From positions 1 through 64,000 of the forward strand of contig JADJNS010000003.1 in the NCBI GenBank assembly GCA_016714225.1: a stretch of DNA of 64,000 bases, in the 5' to 3' direction. Positions within the stretch are counted from its first letter, which is position 1; each line of letters starts with the position of its first letter. The notes under the pieces were generated by a model, which was given only the letters and a program-made list of their open reading frames with translations, ran no database searches and was not told the DNA's origin. The stretch comes from Archangiaceae bacterium. GTDB taxonomy: Bacteria; Myxococcota; Myxococcia; Myxococcales; Myxococcaceae. The position numbers and the translations under genes were made by a program. Positions 8,759-18,000 of the stretch are shown here, in pieces.

Positions 8759-10127
8759 ATGAGCCGGGTCGACCCCTGGCTCACCGAGCTCGCGAGCCGG
8801 GCCTCGCCGGCGCTGCTCGAGACCCTGCCAGAAGCGAGCTTCACGATGCTCGAGCGGCGCTTCCTCGCGCTCGCAGCCCTGGCCGCTGACCCGGCGGTCG
8901 CGGCCGCGGCGGTGAAGTTCCTCGGCGCCTTCCCGGTGCGGGCCCGCGAGCAGCTCTCTGCCGCGGCGGCCGCGGTGGGCGTGGTCTGGGTGCACCGCGC
9001 CGACGCCGCGTCGCTCGCGAAGCTGCGACCGCCCCCGACCACCAAAGCGCCGCTGGCCCGATGGCATCGCGCCACGGTGCAGGCGTTGGCGTCGGCGCGC
9101 GGGCCGCGCGACCCGAAGCTCGACGCCGAGCCGCTGCTCCGAGAGTTCGGCGACGGCCCCTCGACCCGCGTGCACGAGCGCGCGGTGACGCTGCTCGCGC
9201 TCGCGCCCGAGGCGCGCGTGGCCGACGCCGCGGCCGCGTTTCTCGCGCGTCCGAGCGTGCGCTGGTCGGCCGAGCTGCCGGTGTTCACCGCGCTCGCGCT
9301 GCTGCTGGCGGTGCACGGCAACCGCGCCCACCTGCCGGCGGCGAAGAGCCTCGCGACGAAGCTTCCCGCGCTGGCGTGGGTGGTGCGGGCGGTGCCCACG
9401 CGCTCCGAGCCGGCGAGGCCTTCACCGGTCGGGCGTGCCGAGCAGCTGCTGCAGGCCATCGCGCAGGCTCCCGGAGACGACGGCCCGCGCGCGGTGCTCG
9501 CCGACTGGCTGCTCCGAGCGCGGCGACCCGCGCGGAGAGTTCATGCAGCTGCAGCGCACCGGCGCCGACCCCGAGCGCGCCGCGGCGCTGTTCAAGAAGC
9601 ACCACCGCCACTGGCTCGGCTCGCTGGCGCGCGGCGCGGTGAAGGGCTCGGTGGTGTTCCGCGACGGCGTGGTGCGCGCCGTCGCCATCGCGGCCTGGAA
9701 GCCGGCCGACGTGCCGCTCGCCGATGCTCCCGAGCTGGCCACGCTCGAAGCGCTGACCCTCGACGGAGGCACCGACCTGCCGCTGCCCGAGCTGCTCTCG
9801 AGCGCGGCGCGCTTCCCCTCGCTCAAGTCGCTGGCGGCCAGGCCCTGGGTGCTGGCCGGCGCCGACGTGGCGCTGCTCGACCGGCTCGAGCGGCTGCAGG
9901 TCATCGCGCCGCGACTGGGCGACGCGCGCCCGCCGTTCGCTGCGCTCGAGCGCGCCGGGCTGCCGGCGCTCAAGGTGCTTCACCTGGCGGGAAGCTCGTG
10001 GTCCGAGCCGAGCGCGCTCGCGCGGCTGCCGCAGCTGGGTCGGCTGAGCGAGCTGGTGGTCGAGACCCGCCACCCCGAGCGCTGGCTGGGCCTGGCGGTG
10101 CGGGTGCGGCTGCTCGAGCCGAGCTGA
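8759..10127 (+). CDS. TIGR02996 domain-containing protein, frameshifted near 9515
   Basis: The first ~252 residues (ATG 8759; GTG 8744 is possible) form an Ala/Leu-rich helical region resembling HEAT repeats. The frame reaches ...GPRAVLADWLL and is then lost. One base later (9515/9516) the adjacent frame continues ERGDPRGEFMQLQ, which is exactly the rest of the TIGR02996 repeat-companion motif, and then runs ~200 residues of leucine-rich-like repeats to TGA at 10127. Total length of 1369 bases fits one extra base. The intact protein would be about 455 residues. The break is either a sequencing error or a recent pseudogenisation. Function unknown; the family occurs in Myxococcota and Planctomycetota as expanded paralogues. 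Confidence 0.8.
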
Positions 10128-10136
10128 CCCAAGGCC

Positions 10137-10961
10137 TCACGAGGCGGCGAAGCGCTGCCGCCGAAACCGCATCTCCATGAACTGAAACAGCCCGTGGGCG
10201 ATGAAGCCCAGCGCGACGAAGGCGAGCAGCCAGTGGCCGAGCGGCTGCTCGGCGAGGGTGCGAAACGCACCGGCGAGGCCCTTCGCTTCGCGGCTGTCGT
10301 GGGTGGCGCCAGCGAAGAAGAAGAAGGCCGAGAACATGAAGCAGAGGAACGCCAGCGTGCCGTTGCCGAGCCGGCCCACCCGCAGCGCGAAGCGGCGCTG
10401 GCCGGGGCTCATGCGCGACAGGTCGAGGCGCTTCGCGAAGGTAGCGCGAATCGCCATCACCCCGAGCACGATGCCGGCGATGGCGAAGCCCGCCGCCACG
10501 CCAAAGACCAGCGCCACGCCCAGCGGCTGGTCGAGCAGCGTCGACGCCAGGGTGCGCGCCTGCGCGTCGTCGCGCGGCGGAGACGCGTTGCCCACCGCGA
10601 CCTTCGCCGCCGAGACGCCGAGCAGCACGTACGAGAGGCCCGCGAGCACCGTGCCGGTGCGCAGCAACAGCCCGCCTGGGCCGCGTCCGTGACGCTCGAG
10701 GTCGTACCACCCGGTGAGCACCCGCCACACCGCGTAGCAGAGGAACCCCGCCGCCAGCGCCCCCATCAACACCCGGCCGTACGGCTGGTGAACCAGCGTG
10801 CGCCAGGCGGCCGACCGACCTGTGGCGCGATGCCCCAGGTGCAGCACCGCGGCTGTGGCGACCAGGCCGATCAGCACGTAGTTCACCCCCTTCGCCGCCA
10901 GCCCCGCACGGGAGAGCACGTCGACCATCTTTCGCACGGACGCTCTGGTTGCAACGCTCAC
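10137..10961 (-). CDS. DUF1206 domain-containing integral membrane protein
   Basis: A 274-residue protein with six hydrophobic helices arranged as three two-helix DUF1206 repeats. Each repeat begins with an A-[KR]-G-x-[NV]-Y-x-L-[IL]-G-like motif, for example AAKGVNYVLIGLVA near residue 22. The listed start is GTG 10961; ATG 10928 would shorten it by 11 residues and gives a more typical start just ahead of the first helix. The family is widespread and of unknown function, located in the inner membrane. It is convergent with the TIGR02996 gene, with only 9 bases between the stops. Confidence 0.9.
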   Translation of the reverse strand: MSVATRASVRKMVDVLSRAGLAAKGVNYVLIGLVATAAVLHLGHRATGRSAAWRTLVHQPYGRVLMGALAAGFLCYAVWRVLTGWYDLERHGRGPGGLLLRTGTVLAGLSYVLLGVSAAKVAVGNASPPRDDAQARTLASTLLDQPLGVALVFGVAAGFAIAGIVLGVMAIRATFAKRLDLSRMSPGQRRFALRVGRLGNGTLAFLCFMFSAFFFFAGATHDSREAKGLAGAFRTLAEQPLGHWLLAFVALGFIAHGLFQFMEMRFRRQRFAAS

Positions 10962-11118
10962 GCCTTTGAGGTGCCGGTCTCAGAAAAATGTAACCAACTG
11001 AAATCACTAACAGCGGCGTCGGTGGAGTTTGTAATCGCCCTTGTCGTACTTCCGCACACTCGCGCAGCGCGCGGGCTCGATATCCCCGAGTCGCACCGTC
11101 TTCTGTGTCGCTGCCCTC
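10962..11118. promoter_or_regulatory. AT-rich divergent intergenic region
   Basis: The gap between the DUF1206 gene and the helical-protein pair contains a markedly AT-richer stretch (10982-11040, including AAAAATGTAACCAACTGAAAT) in an otherwise GC-rich window. It presumably holds the promoters for one or both divergent units. I could not assign -35/-10 boxes with confidence. Confidence 0.35.
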
Positions 11119-12441
11119 ATGCCAACTCCCCTCTCCATCTCTGGCGAACGGTTCGCGCGCTTCGCGCCCGACCGGGCAGACGCCGAGCGGCTCGGGCTGC
11201 CGCGCGGCCCGCTCACCCAGGAGAACCTCGAAGCCGCCCGCACCCGGCTGGAGACCCAGCGCGACGCCTTCGCCGACGCCGGCGCGCTGCTCGAGTACGT
11301 GAAGGCGCAGCTCACGTTCGTCAGCGCGAGCCCACAGGTCGCCACCGCCGCGCCTTCGAGTGACGACACCGTCATCGTCGACGACGTGGTGCCCCGGCGG
11401 CCGCCCACCCGCGACGTCTCGATGCTCGAGCGGCTGGGGGTGACGCCAGACGAGATTGCGCGCGCCGAGGCGCTCGACCTCTCGCCCCAGGCGCTGGCCT
11501 TCTTGCTCACCGAGCCCGATCGGCCGTCCCACATTCGAGGCGACGAGCCGGCGCCGTGCAACACGCCCGCCGATGTCTTCGCCGCCGTCGAGAGCGGCCT
11601 CAGGCTCTCCGACCTGGCCGAGCTCCATCGAGGCTTCGTGCCGGTGAACGAGATGGCCTTCGCCCTCGAGGCGGCCCAGGGCCCCGAGCGGTACGTGTGC
11701 GTTCGACGCCACGTCGATGCGCCGACCGCGGTCGCGCTGCTGAAGGCGGGGTTCGACACCCAGGGTGCGATGGCCGCCGCGCGGCTCGAGTCGCCGCTGG
11801 AAGACCTCGAGAAGGCCCGGGCGCAGGGCTTCGACCTGCAGAACCTCTGGCGCGTGCTCGACCACCTGAGCTTCGACGATGCCCTCTGGCTGCAGCAGCG
11901 CAACCCGAAGCTTCTCAGCGTCGCCCGGCTCTACACCTACTTCAGCGGGGCCGAGCTGAAACAGCTGTGCACGGCGAACCTCATTCCGAAAGCGGGCGAC
12001 CTCGAAGCGACCTACAAGTCGCTGGCCGAGTTTCGCGAGGCCGGCGCGAGCTTCGCCGACATCGCTCAGCTCCAGCAGGCCGGAGTGAAGTCGGTCGAGT
12101 TCCGCACCGTCGCGACGAACGGCGGCGGCGTCGACGACGCGGTGACGCTGCATCGCGCGGGGTGGAACATCAACTGCCCCACCGGCCTCACCGTCTGGAG
12201 CGCTGACGAGGTGCTTCGTCTGGTACAGGCCTACGACCGCCGCGAGCAGGCCGGCAGCAGCAAGGTGCCACCGGTCGAGAAGTTCAGTCACATCTGCGCC
12301 TACGGCGGCAAGGGCCTGAACGTGGAACAAGCCGAGGTGCTCATCGCAGCGGGCGTCTCGGACAAAGAGCTCGAGAAGCACTACCTCTCGGCGGGCATGA
12401 CGCTCGACGAGGCGGTCAGGTCGATCGCGGCGGGGGGCTGA
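11119..12441 (+). CDS. Hypothetical helical protein (paralogue of the next gene)
   Basis: A 440-residue protein, start ATG 11119 (MPTPLSISGERFARFAPDR). It has no signal peptide or membrane segment and is rich in short amphipathic helices, apparently helical repeats of ~35 residues with glycine turns (LLKAGFDTQGAMAAAR, LYTYFSGAELKQL, LQQAGVKSVEF). The N-terminal block RFAPDR...LETQRDAFADAGALLEYVKAQL matches the N-terminus of the following gene (RFAPERL...LQDDFDSKAYVESIVARL). The two are separated by 2 bases, so they form an operon of related proteins. No family recognised. Confidence 0.8.
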   Translation: MPTPLSISGERFARFAPDRADAERLGLPRGPLTQENLEAARTRLETQRDAFADAGALLEYVKAQLTFVSASPQVATAAPSSDDTVIVDDVVPRRPPTRDVSMLERLGVTPDEIARAEALDLSPQALAFLLTEPDRPSHIRGDEPAPCNTPADVFAAVESGLRLSDLAELHRGFVPVNEMAFALEAAQGPERYVCVRRHVDAPTAVALLKAGFDTQGAMAAARLESPLEDLEKARAQGFDLQNLWRVLDHLSFDDALWLQQRNPKLLSVARLYTYFSGAELKQLCTANLIPKAGDLEATYKSLAEFREAGASFADIAQLQQAGVKSVEFRTVATNGGGVDDAVTLHRAGWNINCPTGLTVWSADEVLRLVQAYDRREQAGSSKVPPVEKFSHICAYGGKGLNVEQAEVLIAAGVSDKELEKHYLSAGMTLDEAVRSIAAGG

Positions 12442-12443
12442 CC

Positions 12444-13355
12444 ATGACCGACGCCTCGGCGGCAGCCAGACGGGCCAACCTCACCCCCTCGAGGGTGGTG
12501 AGGTTCGCGCCCGAGCGGCTGCGCGATGCGCTCGAAGCCGCGACCGACGAAGGAGTCGACGCCGACCGCCTGCGGGCGCTGCTGCCCGGGCTGCAAGACG
12601 ACTTCGACTCGAAGGCGTACGTCGAGTCGATCGTCGCCCGGCTGACCGCGCCGGTCGAGCCGCCTCTCGCCGTCGCCCCCGAGCCGACGCGCACCGAAGG
12701 CGAGCCCGAGCGCGACGCGGCCGACGCGGCAGCGGCAGCCTCGGCAGCGGAAGCGGCTCGCCGCCGCGCCGAGCTCGCCGAGGCGGCCGACACCATCGCG
12801 CGGGCCACCCAGCTTCCCCCCGCCCACGCCCAGCTGTTCGCCGAGGCGCGCTACACCGTCGACCAGACGCGGCGCGCCATCGCCGGGCGCATGCCGCCGG
12901 GTCAGGCGCTGGTGCTGCATAAGCTTGGGGTCGACCCCGAAGGCGCCCTGCAGGTGGGGTGCACCGGGCTGCCGCCGCGCCAAGTCTACCCGTACGTGAA
13001 GCACGGGGTGGCCCCCGAGCACCTGGCCGAGGCCATTGAGCACCACCTCAAGGTCGACTTCGCCGAGGGCTTCGTCAAGCTGGGCTTCACCGTGACCGAG
13101 GCGCTGGCGCTGGCCCGGGTCGGCCTCGAGCCGAGAGACATTCCCCGCGGGGTCGGCTTTTCGCAGCTCGAAGAGGCGCTGGCACGCGGGGTTCCGCTCG
13201 GCGAGACGCGCCAGCTGATCGAAGACGGCACCTTCAGCTTCGAGCAGGCCTGCGAGCTGCTCGAGCGCGTCGGGCAGGAGCGGGCCCCCGAAGCGAAGGC
13301 GCTGGCGCTCGACGAGGGGTTGTCGTTCGAGGCGCTGCTCGCGCGCTTCGCCTGA
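12444..13355 (+). CDS. Hypothetical helical protein (second of paralogous pair)
   Basis: A 303-residue protein, ATG 12444, two bases after the preceding stop. Residues 15-70 share the RFAPER...DDF...YVESIVARL block with the upstream gene. An Ala/Glu/Arg-rich coiled-coil-like stretch follows (~90-125), then repeats of the form L-x-[KR]-x-G-[VF]-x-x-x-x-A-L (VLHKLGVDPEGAL, FVKLGFTVTEALAL, LARVGLEPRDIP). The soluble all-helical architecture suggests a protein-protein interaction role; this is inference. It is convergent with the downstream sigma-factor operon, with 33 bases between the stops. Confidence 0.8.
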   Translation: MTDASAAARRANLTPSRVVRFAPERLRDALEAATDEGVDADRLRALLPGLQDDFDSKAYVESIVARLTAPVEPPLAVAPEPTRTEGEPERDAADAAAAASAAEAARRRAELAEAADTIARATQLPPAHAQLFAEARYTVDQTRRAIAGRMPPGQALVLHKLGVDPEGALQVGCTGLPPRQVYPYVKHGVAPEHLAEAIEHHLKVDFAEGFVKLGFTVTEALALARVGLEPRDIPRGVGFSQLEEALARGVPLGETRQLIEDGTFSFEQACELLERVGQERAPEAKALALDEGLSFEALLARFA

Positions 13356-13388
13356 GCCGCCGGGCAGCGAGAGCCCGCGTCGACTTCG

Positions 13389-14009
13389 TCATCGGGCGCA
13401 CGCCGCCTCGAGTCGCTGCCGCTGCGCCGAGCGCGGCCAGGCCTCGAGAAAGCGGGCGAGCTCGGGGCCCGCGTCGGCGAAGCCCGGCTGCGCGCACCGC
13501 GCCAAGAGCCGCACCGCTTCGCGCTCTTCCACCAGCGCGCCGTGGGGGAAACGCAGCCGGTGCTGCTCGGCGAACCCCAGCGCCTGCTCGGGCTGACCCG
13601 TCGCCAGCGCGCGGCTGGCCTGGCCCAGCACCTCGAGCTCGGCCGCCAGCGCGTCTTCGGGCGCAGGCAGGGCGCGCACTGCACGCGGCGGCGCGGCCGG
13701 CCGGGGCTTCGCGGCGACTGGGGCCGCAGGCGGCTCGGGAGCCCGAGCCGGCTCGACCTTCGCCGCCGGCGCCGCCGCCGCCGCACCCTGCCGGGCGAGC
13801 GGCACGGGCGCGGGCGTCGGCCGACTCACCCGCGTCAGCAGCACCGCCACCAGCACCGCGGCGCCGACGCCGAGCAGGCCCCAGCGGGCGAGCAGGCGCG
13901 GGGTGCGGCGCAGCACCGCCTGCCGAATCGCCTGGCGCTGCGCGTCGGGCAGCCGGGCGCGGCGGGCGGCGCCGAGAAGCCGCTGCAGCTCTTCAGAGGG
14001 CTCGTTCAC
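13389..14009 (-). CDS. Single-pass membrane protein, possible anti-sigma factor
   Basis: A 206-residue protein. A cytoplasmic N-terminus of ~42 residues (MNEPSEELQRLLGAARRAR) precedes one transmembrane helix (~44-60) and an Ala/Pro-rich linker. A C-terminal helical domain (~115-206) resembles the tetratricopeptide-like tails of myxobacterial anti-sigma proteins. Its ATG overlaps the sigma factor stop as ATGA, the usual arrangement of an ECF sigma with its anti-sigma factor. It lacks the HxxxCxxC zinc anti-sigma motif, so the assignment rests on context and topology. Confidence 0.8.
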   Translation of the reverse strand: MNEPSEELQRLLGAARRARLPDAQRQAIRQAVLRRTPRLLARWGLLGVGAAVLVAVLLTRVSRPTPAPVPLARQGAAAAAPAAKVEPARAPEPPAAPVAAKPRPAAPPRAVRALPAPEDALAAELEVLGQASRALATGQPEQALGFAEQHRLRFPHGALVEEREAVRLLARCAQPGFADAGPELARFLEAWPRSAQRQRLEAACAR

Positions 14010-14569
14010 GGCTGACCTCGTTCATCGGCTGCGCGCTCGCGGGCCAGCGCCGCTTCCAGGTGCTGGCGCGCCGCGCGCAGCCGCGAGTAGGCGGTGTTGA
14101 CGTTGATGCCGAGCACCTCGGCGACCTCGGGCACGCTGAACTGCTCCACGTCGACCATCACCAACACCTCTCTCTTCTCCACTTCGAGGCCCTCGATGAG
14201 CCGGGTGAGGGTGCGCAGCGCCTCGGCCTCGAGCGCCGCCTCGTGCGGCGTCTTCTGGCCGTCGACCAGCAGCTCTGAGAGCACCTCGTGCTGCTCTTTG
14301 CGCTGGGCCCTGCGCCGGTAGTCGTGCGCCACCTTGCGCGCGATGCCGAACAGCCAGCCGCGCAGCGACGCGCGCCCCTCGAAGCGGGCGAGGTGGCGGT
14401 GCACCACGATGAACACGTCCTGGGTGGCGTCGGCGGCGTGGGCCTCGGCGACGCCCAGCCCGCGCAGCGACCGCCACACGAAGTCGACGTGGGCGTCATA
14501 GAGCTGCGCGAAGTCGCGGGCGGCGGCGTCATCTCTTTCCATGCTTTGGCCGAGCGACGCGTTTTCCAT
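14006..14569 (-). CDS. RNA polymerase sigma factor, sigma-70 / ECF family
   Basis: A 187-residue ECF sigma factor. Region 2 spans ~18-90, with the -10 recognition/melting block DATQDVFIVVHRHLARFEGRASLRGWLFGIARKVAHDYRRR. Region 4 spans ~120-180, with the helix-turn-helix SVPEVAEVLGINVNTAYSRLRAARQHL. ATG 14569 lies 2 bases after the stop of the upstream outer-membrane-like protein; ATG 14542 is an alternative start. Its stop overlaps the following membrane protein, its likely antagonist. The location inside a four-gene unit with a Kelch/VWA lipoprotein suggests envelope-related signalling, which is inference. Confidence 0.93.
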   Translation of the reverse strand: MENASLGQSMERDDAAARDFAQLYDAHVDFVWRSLRGLGVAEAHAADATQDVFIVVHRHLARFEGRASLRGWLFGIARKVAHDYRRRAQRKEQHEVLSELLVDGQKTPHEAALEAEALRTLTRLIEGLEVEKREVLVMVDVEQFSVPEVAEVLGINVNTAYSRLRAARQHLEAALARERAADERGQP

Positions 14570-14571
14570 GA

Positions 14572-15519
14572 CTAGAAGAGCAGCGCCTCGAGCCCGCAGG
14601 TGAGCCGGCCGGTGACCGGGGCGGGTTGAAAGACGTCGCCCGCGACGCCTTCGACGACGAAGTGCGGGCGCCACAGCGCTGCGCCGAGCTCGAGCCCCGC
14701 CCGAAGCGCGAAGTGCGCGAACACCGCCCACCGCCCCACCACCGCCGCGAAGGGAGCGGCCCACAGGCTGGCGTCGCGCTGCACCTCGACGCCGACCCCG
14801 ACGCTGCGCAGCGCGCCGAGCTCGAGGCCCACGCAGGCGCGCAGCGCCTCGAAGCCCACAGTGTGACAGCCGCTGAGCGCGCCGGTGAGCAGCTCGAACT
14901 GCCCGCCCACCCCGGGCCGCGCCGGCGACATCGCCGCGCGCGGCGCGAGATAGCGGCCCTCGAGCTCGAGCTCGAAGCCGCGCCACAGCCAGGCCCCACC
15001 GGCCGCCACGCCCCACGCCGCGCCGGGAAGGCTGCCCAGCGCTCCGCCCAGCGCGGCGTGCACCGCCCAGCGATGGGCCGGTGCGGGAGCAGGCGGGAGC
15101 TCGACGCGCTGCGCCGCCGCTGGGGCCGGCGGCGGCGGCTGGGGCTGCGGTTGAGGCGCCGGCGCGAGCGCCTCCTCGACCGGCGCGACCTCTGAGGCGG
15201 CGCGCTGGTCGATGGCCAGGGCGATGATCAGCGCGGCCGCGCGGCCCAGGTCGGCACAGGCGGGCGACTCGAGCGCGCGCTGCGGCTCGGAGCCCTCGTC
15301 GAGGGTCAGCTGCATGCGAAACCGCCGCTGCGCGACGCGGGTCACCTCGACCTCGGCGCGCAGGGCGGTGGTCTCGAGGCGGGTGCGGTCGCTCAGGTTG
15401 GCGCGCACCGCTTCGAGAACTTCTCTTTCGGGCGGGCACACGTCGGGCGCGACCCAGCGCAGGGCCTGCGGTGCAGCGACCACGAGCAGCAGGGCGACTA
15501 CGGCCCCCACGCGTCGCAC
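14572..15519 (-). CDS. Hypothetical exported protein with outer-membrane-barrel-like C-terminus
   Basis: A 315-residue protein beginning at GTG 15519 with a hydrophobic signal (MRRVGAVVALLLVVAAPQA). Residues ~25-110 form an alpha/beta periplasmic-like segment. A Pro/Gln/Ala linker follows (~118-145), then ~170 residues of alternating hydrophobic strands ending in ...GLEALLF, with a terminal aromatic as in outer-membrane beta-barrels. It sits 2 bases upstream of the ECF sigma gene and 28 bases downstream of the Kelch/VWA gene, so all are probably co-transcribed. The family is typical of sigma-factor-associated hypothetical proteins in Myxococcota; function unknown. Confidence 0.82.
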   Translation of the reverse strand: MRRVGAVVALLLVVAAPQALRWVAPDVCPPEREVLEAVRANLSDRTRLETTALRAEVEVTRVAQRRFRMQLTLDEGSEPQRALESPACADLGRAAALIIALAIDQRAASEVAPVEEALAPAPQPQPQPPPPAPAAAQRVELPPAPAPAHRWAVHAALGGALGSLPGAAWGVAAGGAWLWRGFELELEGRYLAPRAAMSPARPGVGGQFELLTGALSGCHTVGFEALRACVGLELGALRSVGVGVEVQRDASLWAAPFAAVVGRWAVFAHFALRAGLELGAALWRPHFVVEGVAGDVFQPAPVTGRLTCGLEALLF

Positions 15520-15547
15520 CTCGCCTTCTGGTCGCGCCCGCTCGCCA

Positions 15548-17545
15548 TCAGGGGCAGCCTGCCGCGTAGCTGAAGCCCACCACCTGACCCGGCGCCGGGG
15601 CGCGACCCGCCGCGAACACCACCGCGTTGCGCGCCGAGTCGTACGACCAGTCGGCCGGCGGCAAGGTCAACCCGTCGAGGGCGACCGAGAGGCTCGACCC
15701 GTTCGAGGGGGCGGGCCGGCCCGAGAGGAACCAGACCGGCCGGGCGCCGAATACCATCGCGCCGAGCTGCCGGGCGGTCGCCGGCGTCGAGGCGAGGTCG
15801 CAGATTTCCACCCGGGCTCCGCCGGTCGAGGCGATGGCGCGCGCGAGCCGGGTGTCGTCGGCCGCCTGGGCGTCGTCGTAGCCGCAGCTCGCGGGCGCGG
15901 GTTGCAGGGTCGGCACCAGGCCCGAGATGAGCAGCTGGTTGCGGGCCGCCGCGCCGTGCACGGCGAGCAGCGCGTCGGTGTAGTCGCTCACCGGCGTGCC
16001 GAACACCGGGTCTCCCGAGCCGTCGGCGGCATCGGTGAACAGCAGCACCGAGAGGGTCGCGTCGGCGCGCAGCAGCCCCGCGTTGGGGCCGGTGATGTTC
16101 GGCGCGGTCAGCGCGAGCTGGGCGGCGGCGAGCGGCTGCTCGACCCCGCTGCCGTTGATGCCGGCATCGACCAGGCCGGCGAACGCCGTGGCGACGTTGG
16201 GGGTCGACGGGTCGAGCACCCGCGCACCGGCCGCGCCGAGCAGCCTGCCGTTGAGCGCCGACGTCTCGACGGTGGTGGTGGTGACGCCGACCCGGAAGTC
16301 GACGCCCGCGTCGAGCGCGTACGAGAACAGCTCGGTCGAGGCGGCGGCCAGCGCGGCCTGCTTGCTGGCCATCGAGCACGAGTCGTCGACCACCACCAGC
16401 AGGTCGGTCTTGCGCGGCACGGTGAACAGCTCGCTGCGCGCGCACACCGCGGTGCAGGTGGTGCTGGCCATCGTGCGGGTCGCCGGGTCCCACGCCCTCA
16501 CCGCGGTGACGGTGGCGGCGTCGGGGCCCAGACCGCCGAGGAAGAAGATGCGACCGGTGACGAGGCTGGCCGCGAAGGCGCTGGCGTGAAAGTCGTTGGC
16601 GGCGTCGACCGCGCTCCAGGTGCGGGTGGTCGGGTCGAACACGTCGGTGATGCCGGGGAAGCTCAAGAAGTAGAACCGGCCGTCGCTGCCCACCGCGACC
16701 TGCGGGGTGAACTGCTGCACCACGACGGTGGTCGGCGGCCCGACGTGGTGGTCTGCCAGCTGCGACCAGGTGTCGGTGGACGGCTGGTACGCGAACACCT
16801 CGTTGCCGCAGTGCGGGTCGGTCACGCCGGAGGGCCGGCAGTTCTGATTGACCAGGTCGGTGCCGCGGAACAGGTAGATGGTGCCGTCGGCGGCCACGGC
16901 CGAGTCCTGCTGTTCACGGTTCGAGAGCGCCGGGCTGCGGGTCTGCCAGGCGTCGGTGACCGGGTCGTACGCGAGCACGGTGCGGCCCCAGAACAGGTAG
17001 ACGCGGCTGCTCGTACCGGCGAGCGTGGCCGCCACGGTCCTGCCGGTGGGCAGCGACGAAGGCGCGCTCATCGACCACGCCGAGGTGGCGGGGTCGAAGA
17101 TGGCGAGGCGGTTGCCCTGCAGCACGTAGATGCGGCCGCCGGGGCCGACGGTGGGGCGCAGCTGGGTGCCCTCTCCGGTGAAGGCGTGCGGCGGCTCGGC
17201 GCGCCAGGCATTCGACGCTTCGTCGTACGACCACACCGTCTGGTTGGGCACCCATTCGAGCTGCTCGGGGTCGACCGACCAGCCGCCCAGCGAGTAGAGC
17301 CTGCCGCCCGCCCACACCGCCGCGTTGCCGTCGAGCGCGAGCGGCAGCGGGGCCAGGTCGCCCACCACGCACGGCCCGGCTGCGGCGGTGCCGCCTGCGC
17401 CACCGCCGGAGGTGCCGCCGGCAGCGCCACCCGCGGTGGTGCCTGCATCGAGCTGCCCCAGGCTGACCTGGGGCTGGCAGCCCGGGGGGGCCGAGACTCC
17501 GGTCAGCACCACCACCGCCAGCACACGAATCACCGCGCTCTTCAT
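15548..17545 (-). CDS. Kelch beta-propeller / von Willebrand factor A domain lipoprotein
   Basis: A 665-residue exported protein. ATG 17545 is preceded by a GGGAG ribosome-binding site and gives a signal ending ...GVSAPPGCQPQ; the lipobox is weak because proline stands where a leucine is usual. A Gly/Ala/Thr tether follows. Residues ~65-370 contain six or so Kelch-like blades (for example GGRLYSLGGWS, DGRFYFLSFPGITDVFDPTTRTW). Residues ~385-610 are a VWA domain with an intact metal site (LLVVVDDSCSM, i.e. DxSxS) followed by FTDAADG. Probably a surface adhesion or sensing protein. First gene of a unit that ends with an ECF sigma factor and a membrane protein. Confidence 0.88.
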   Translation of the reverse strand: MKSAVIRVLAVVVLTGVSAPPGCQPQVSLGQLDAGTTAGGAAGGTSGGGAGGTAAAGPCVVGDLAPLPLALDGNAAVWAGGRLYSLGGWSVDPEQLEWVPNQTVWSYDEASNAWRAEPPHAFTGEGTQLRPTVGPGGRIYVLQGNRLAIFDPATSAWSMSAPSSLPTGRTVAATLAGTSSRVYLFWGRTVLAYDPVTDAWQTRSPALSNREQQDSAVAADGTIYLFRGTDLVNQNCRPSGVTDPHCGNEVFAYQPSTDTWSQLADHHVGPPTTVVVQQFTPQVAVGSDGRFYFLSFPGITDVFDPTTRTWSAVDAANDFHASAFAASLVTGRIFFLGGLGPDAATVTAVRAWDPATRTMASTTCTAVCARSELFTVPRKTDLLVVVDDSCSMASKQAALAAASTELFSYALDAGVDFRVGVTTTTVETSALNGRLLGAAGARVLDPSTPNVATAFAGLVDAGINGSGVEQPLAAAQLALTAPNITGPNAGLLRADATLSVLLFTDAADGSGDPVFGTPVSDYTDALLAVHGAAARNQLLISGLVPTLQPAPASCGYDDAQAADDTRLARAIASTGGARVEICDLASTPATARQLGAMVFGARPVWFLSGRPAPSNGSSLSVALDGLTLPPADWSYDSARNAVVFAAGRAPAPGQVVGFSYAAGCP

Positions 17546-18000
17546 CGTCGTTTCTCCCGGTACAGGTGTGCCGCCCATGTGGCCGGGACCTCGCGCATCC
17601 GTTTTCCGAAGTGTCTGCGACTGGGTTACCGCGAGACGAGCGCCGCCGCGCCAGGGCGACGCGAGAACGAAACGGCGCCGATGCAGAAAACCGACTCCCG
17701 AAAATGGGATTGCCCGAGGTCTGGCGCACGCGCGGGGCGGGGACTTCGTCACGCTCTCCACGGGAGCGGTGGTCTCGGTGCCGGGCTGACCTTGCGGTCG
17801 TTCGGTTCAGGCGAGGCCGCCGACCTGACCTTGCGCGACCGCGCCACCGAGCTTTGGCCCCGCGTTCGCTCGGTGGCCGGCCCCGCTACGGCGAGCCGCG
17901 GCAGGCGAGGAGCGACCTGCGCCGACGGCCCGCACGGGCAGGCCAAGGGAATCGGCTCCCGGGCAGGTGTGGGTGGAGGGGCTGGGGCCGGGCGCGCTGC
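17546..18000. other. 455-base gap with no convincing gene
   Basis: Between the Kelch/VWA start and the DUF4124 stop (same strand) I see no open frame with a signal peptide, known motif or ribosome-binding site. The segment nearest 17545 must hold the promoter and ribosome-binding site of the Kelch/VWA operon. The rest shows no clear hairpin or repeat. Confidence 0.5.

Noticed and set aside
9970..12381. An 800-codon minus-strand frame opposite the helical protein gene
   Set aside because: Antisense shadow of genes with better start, operon and family evidence.
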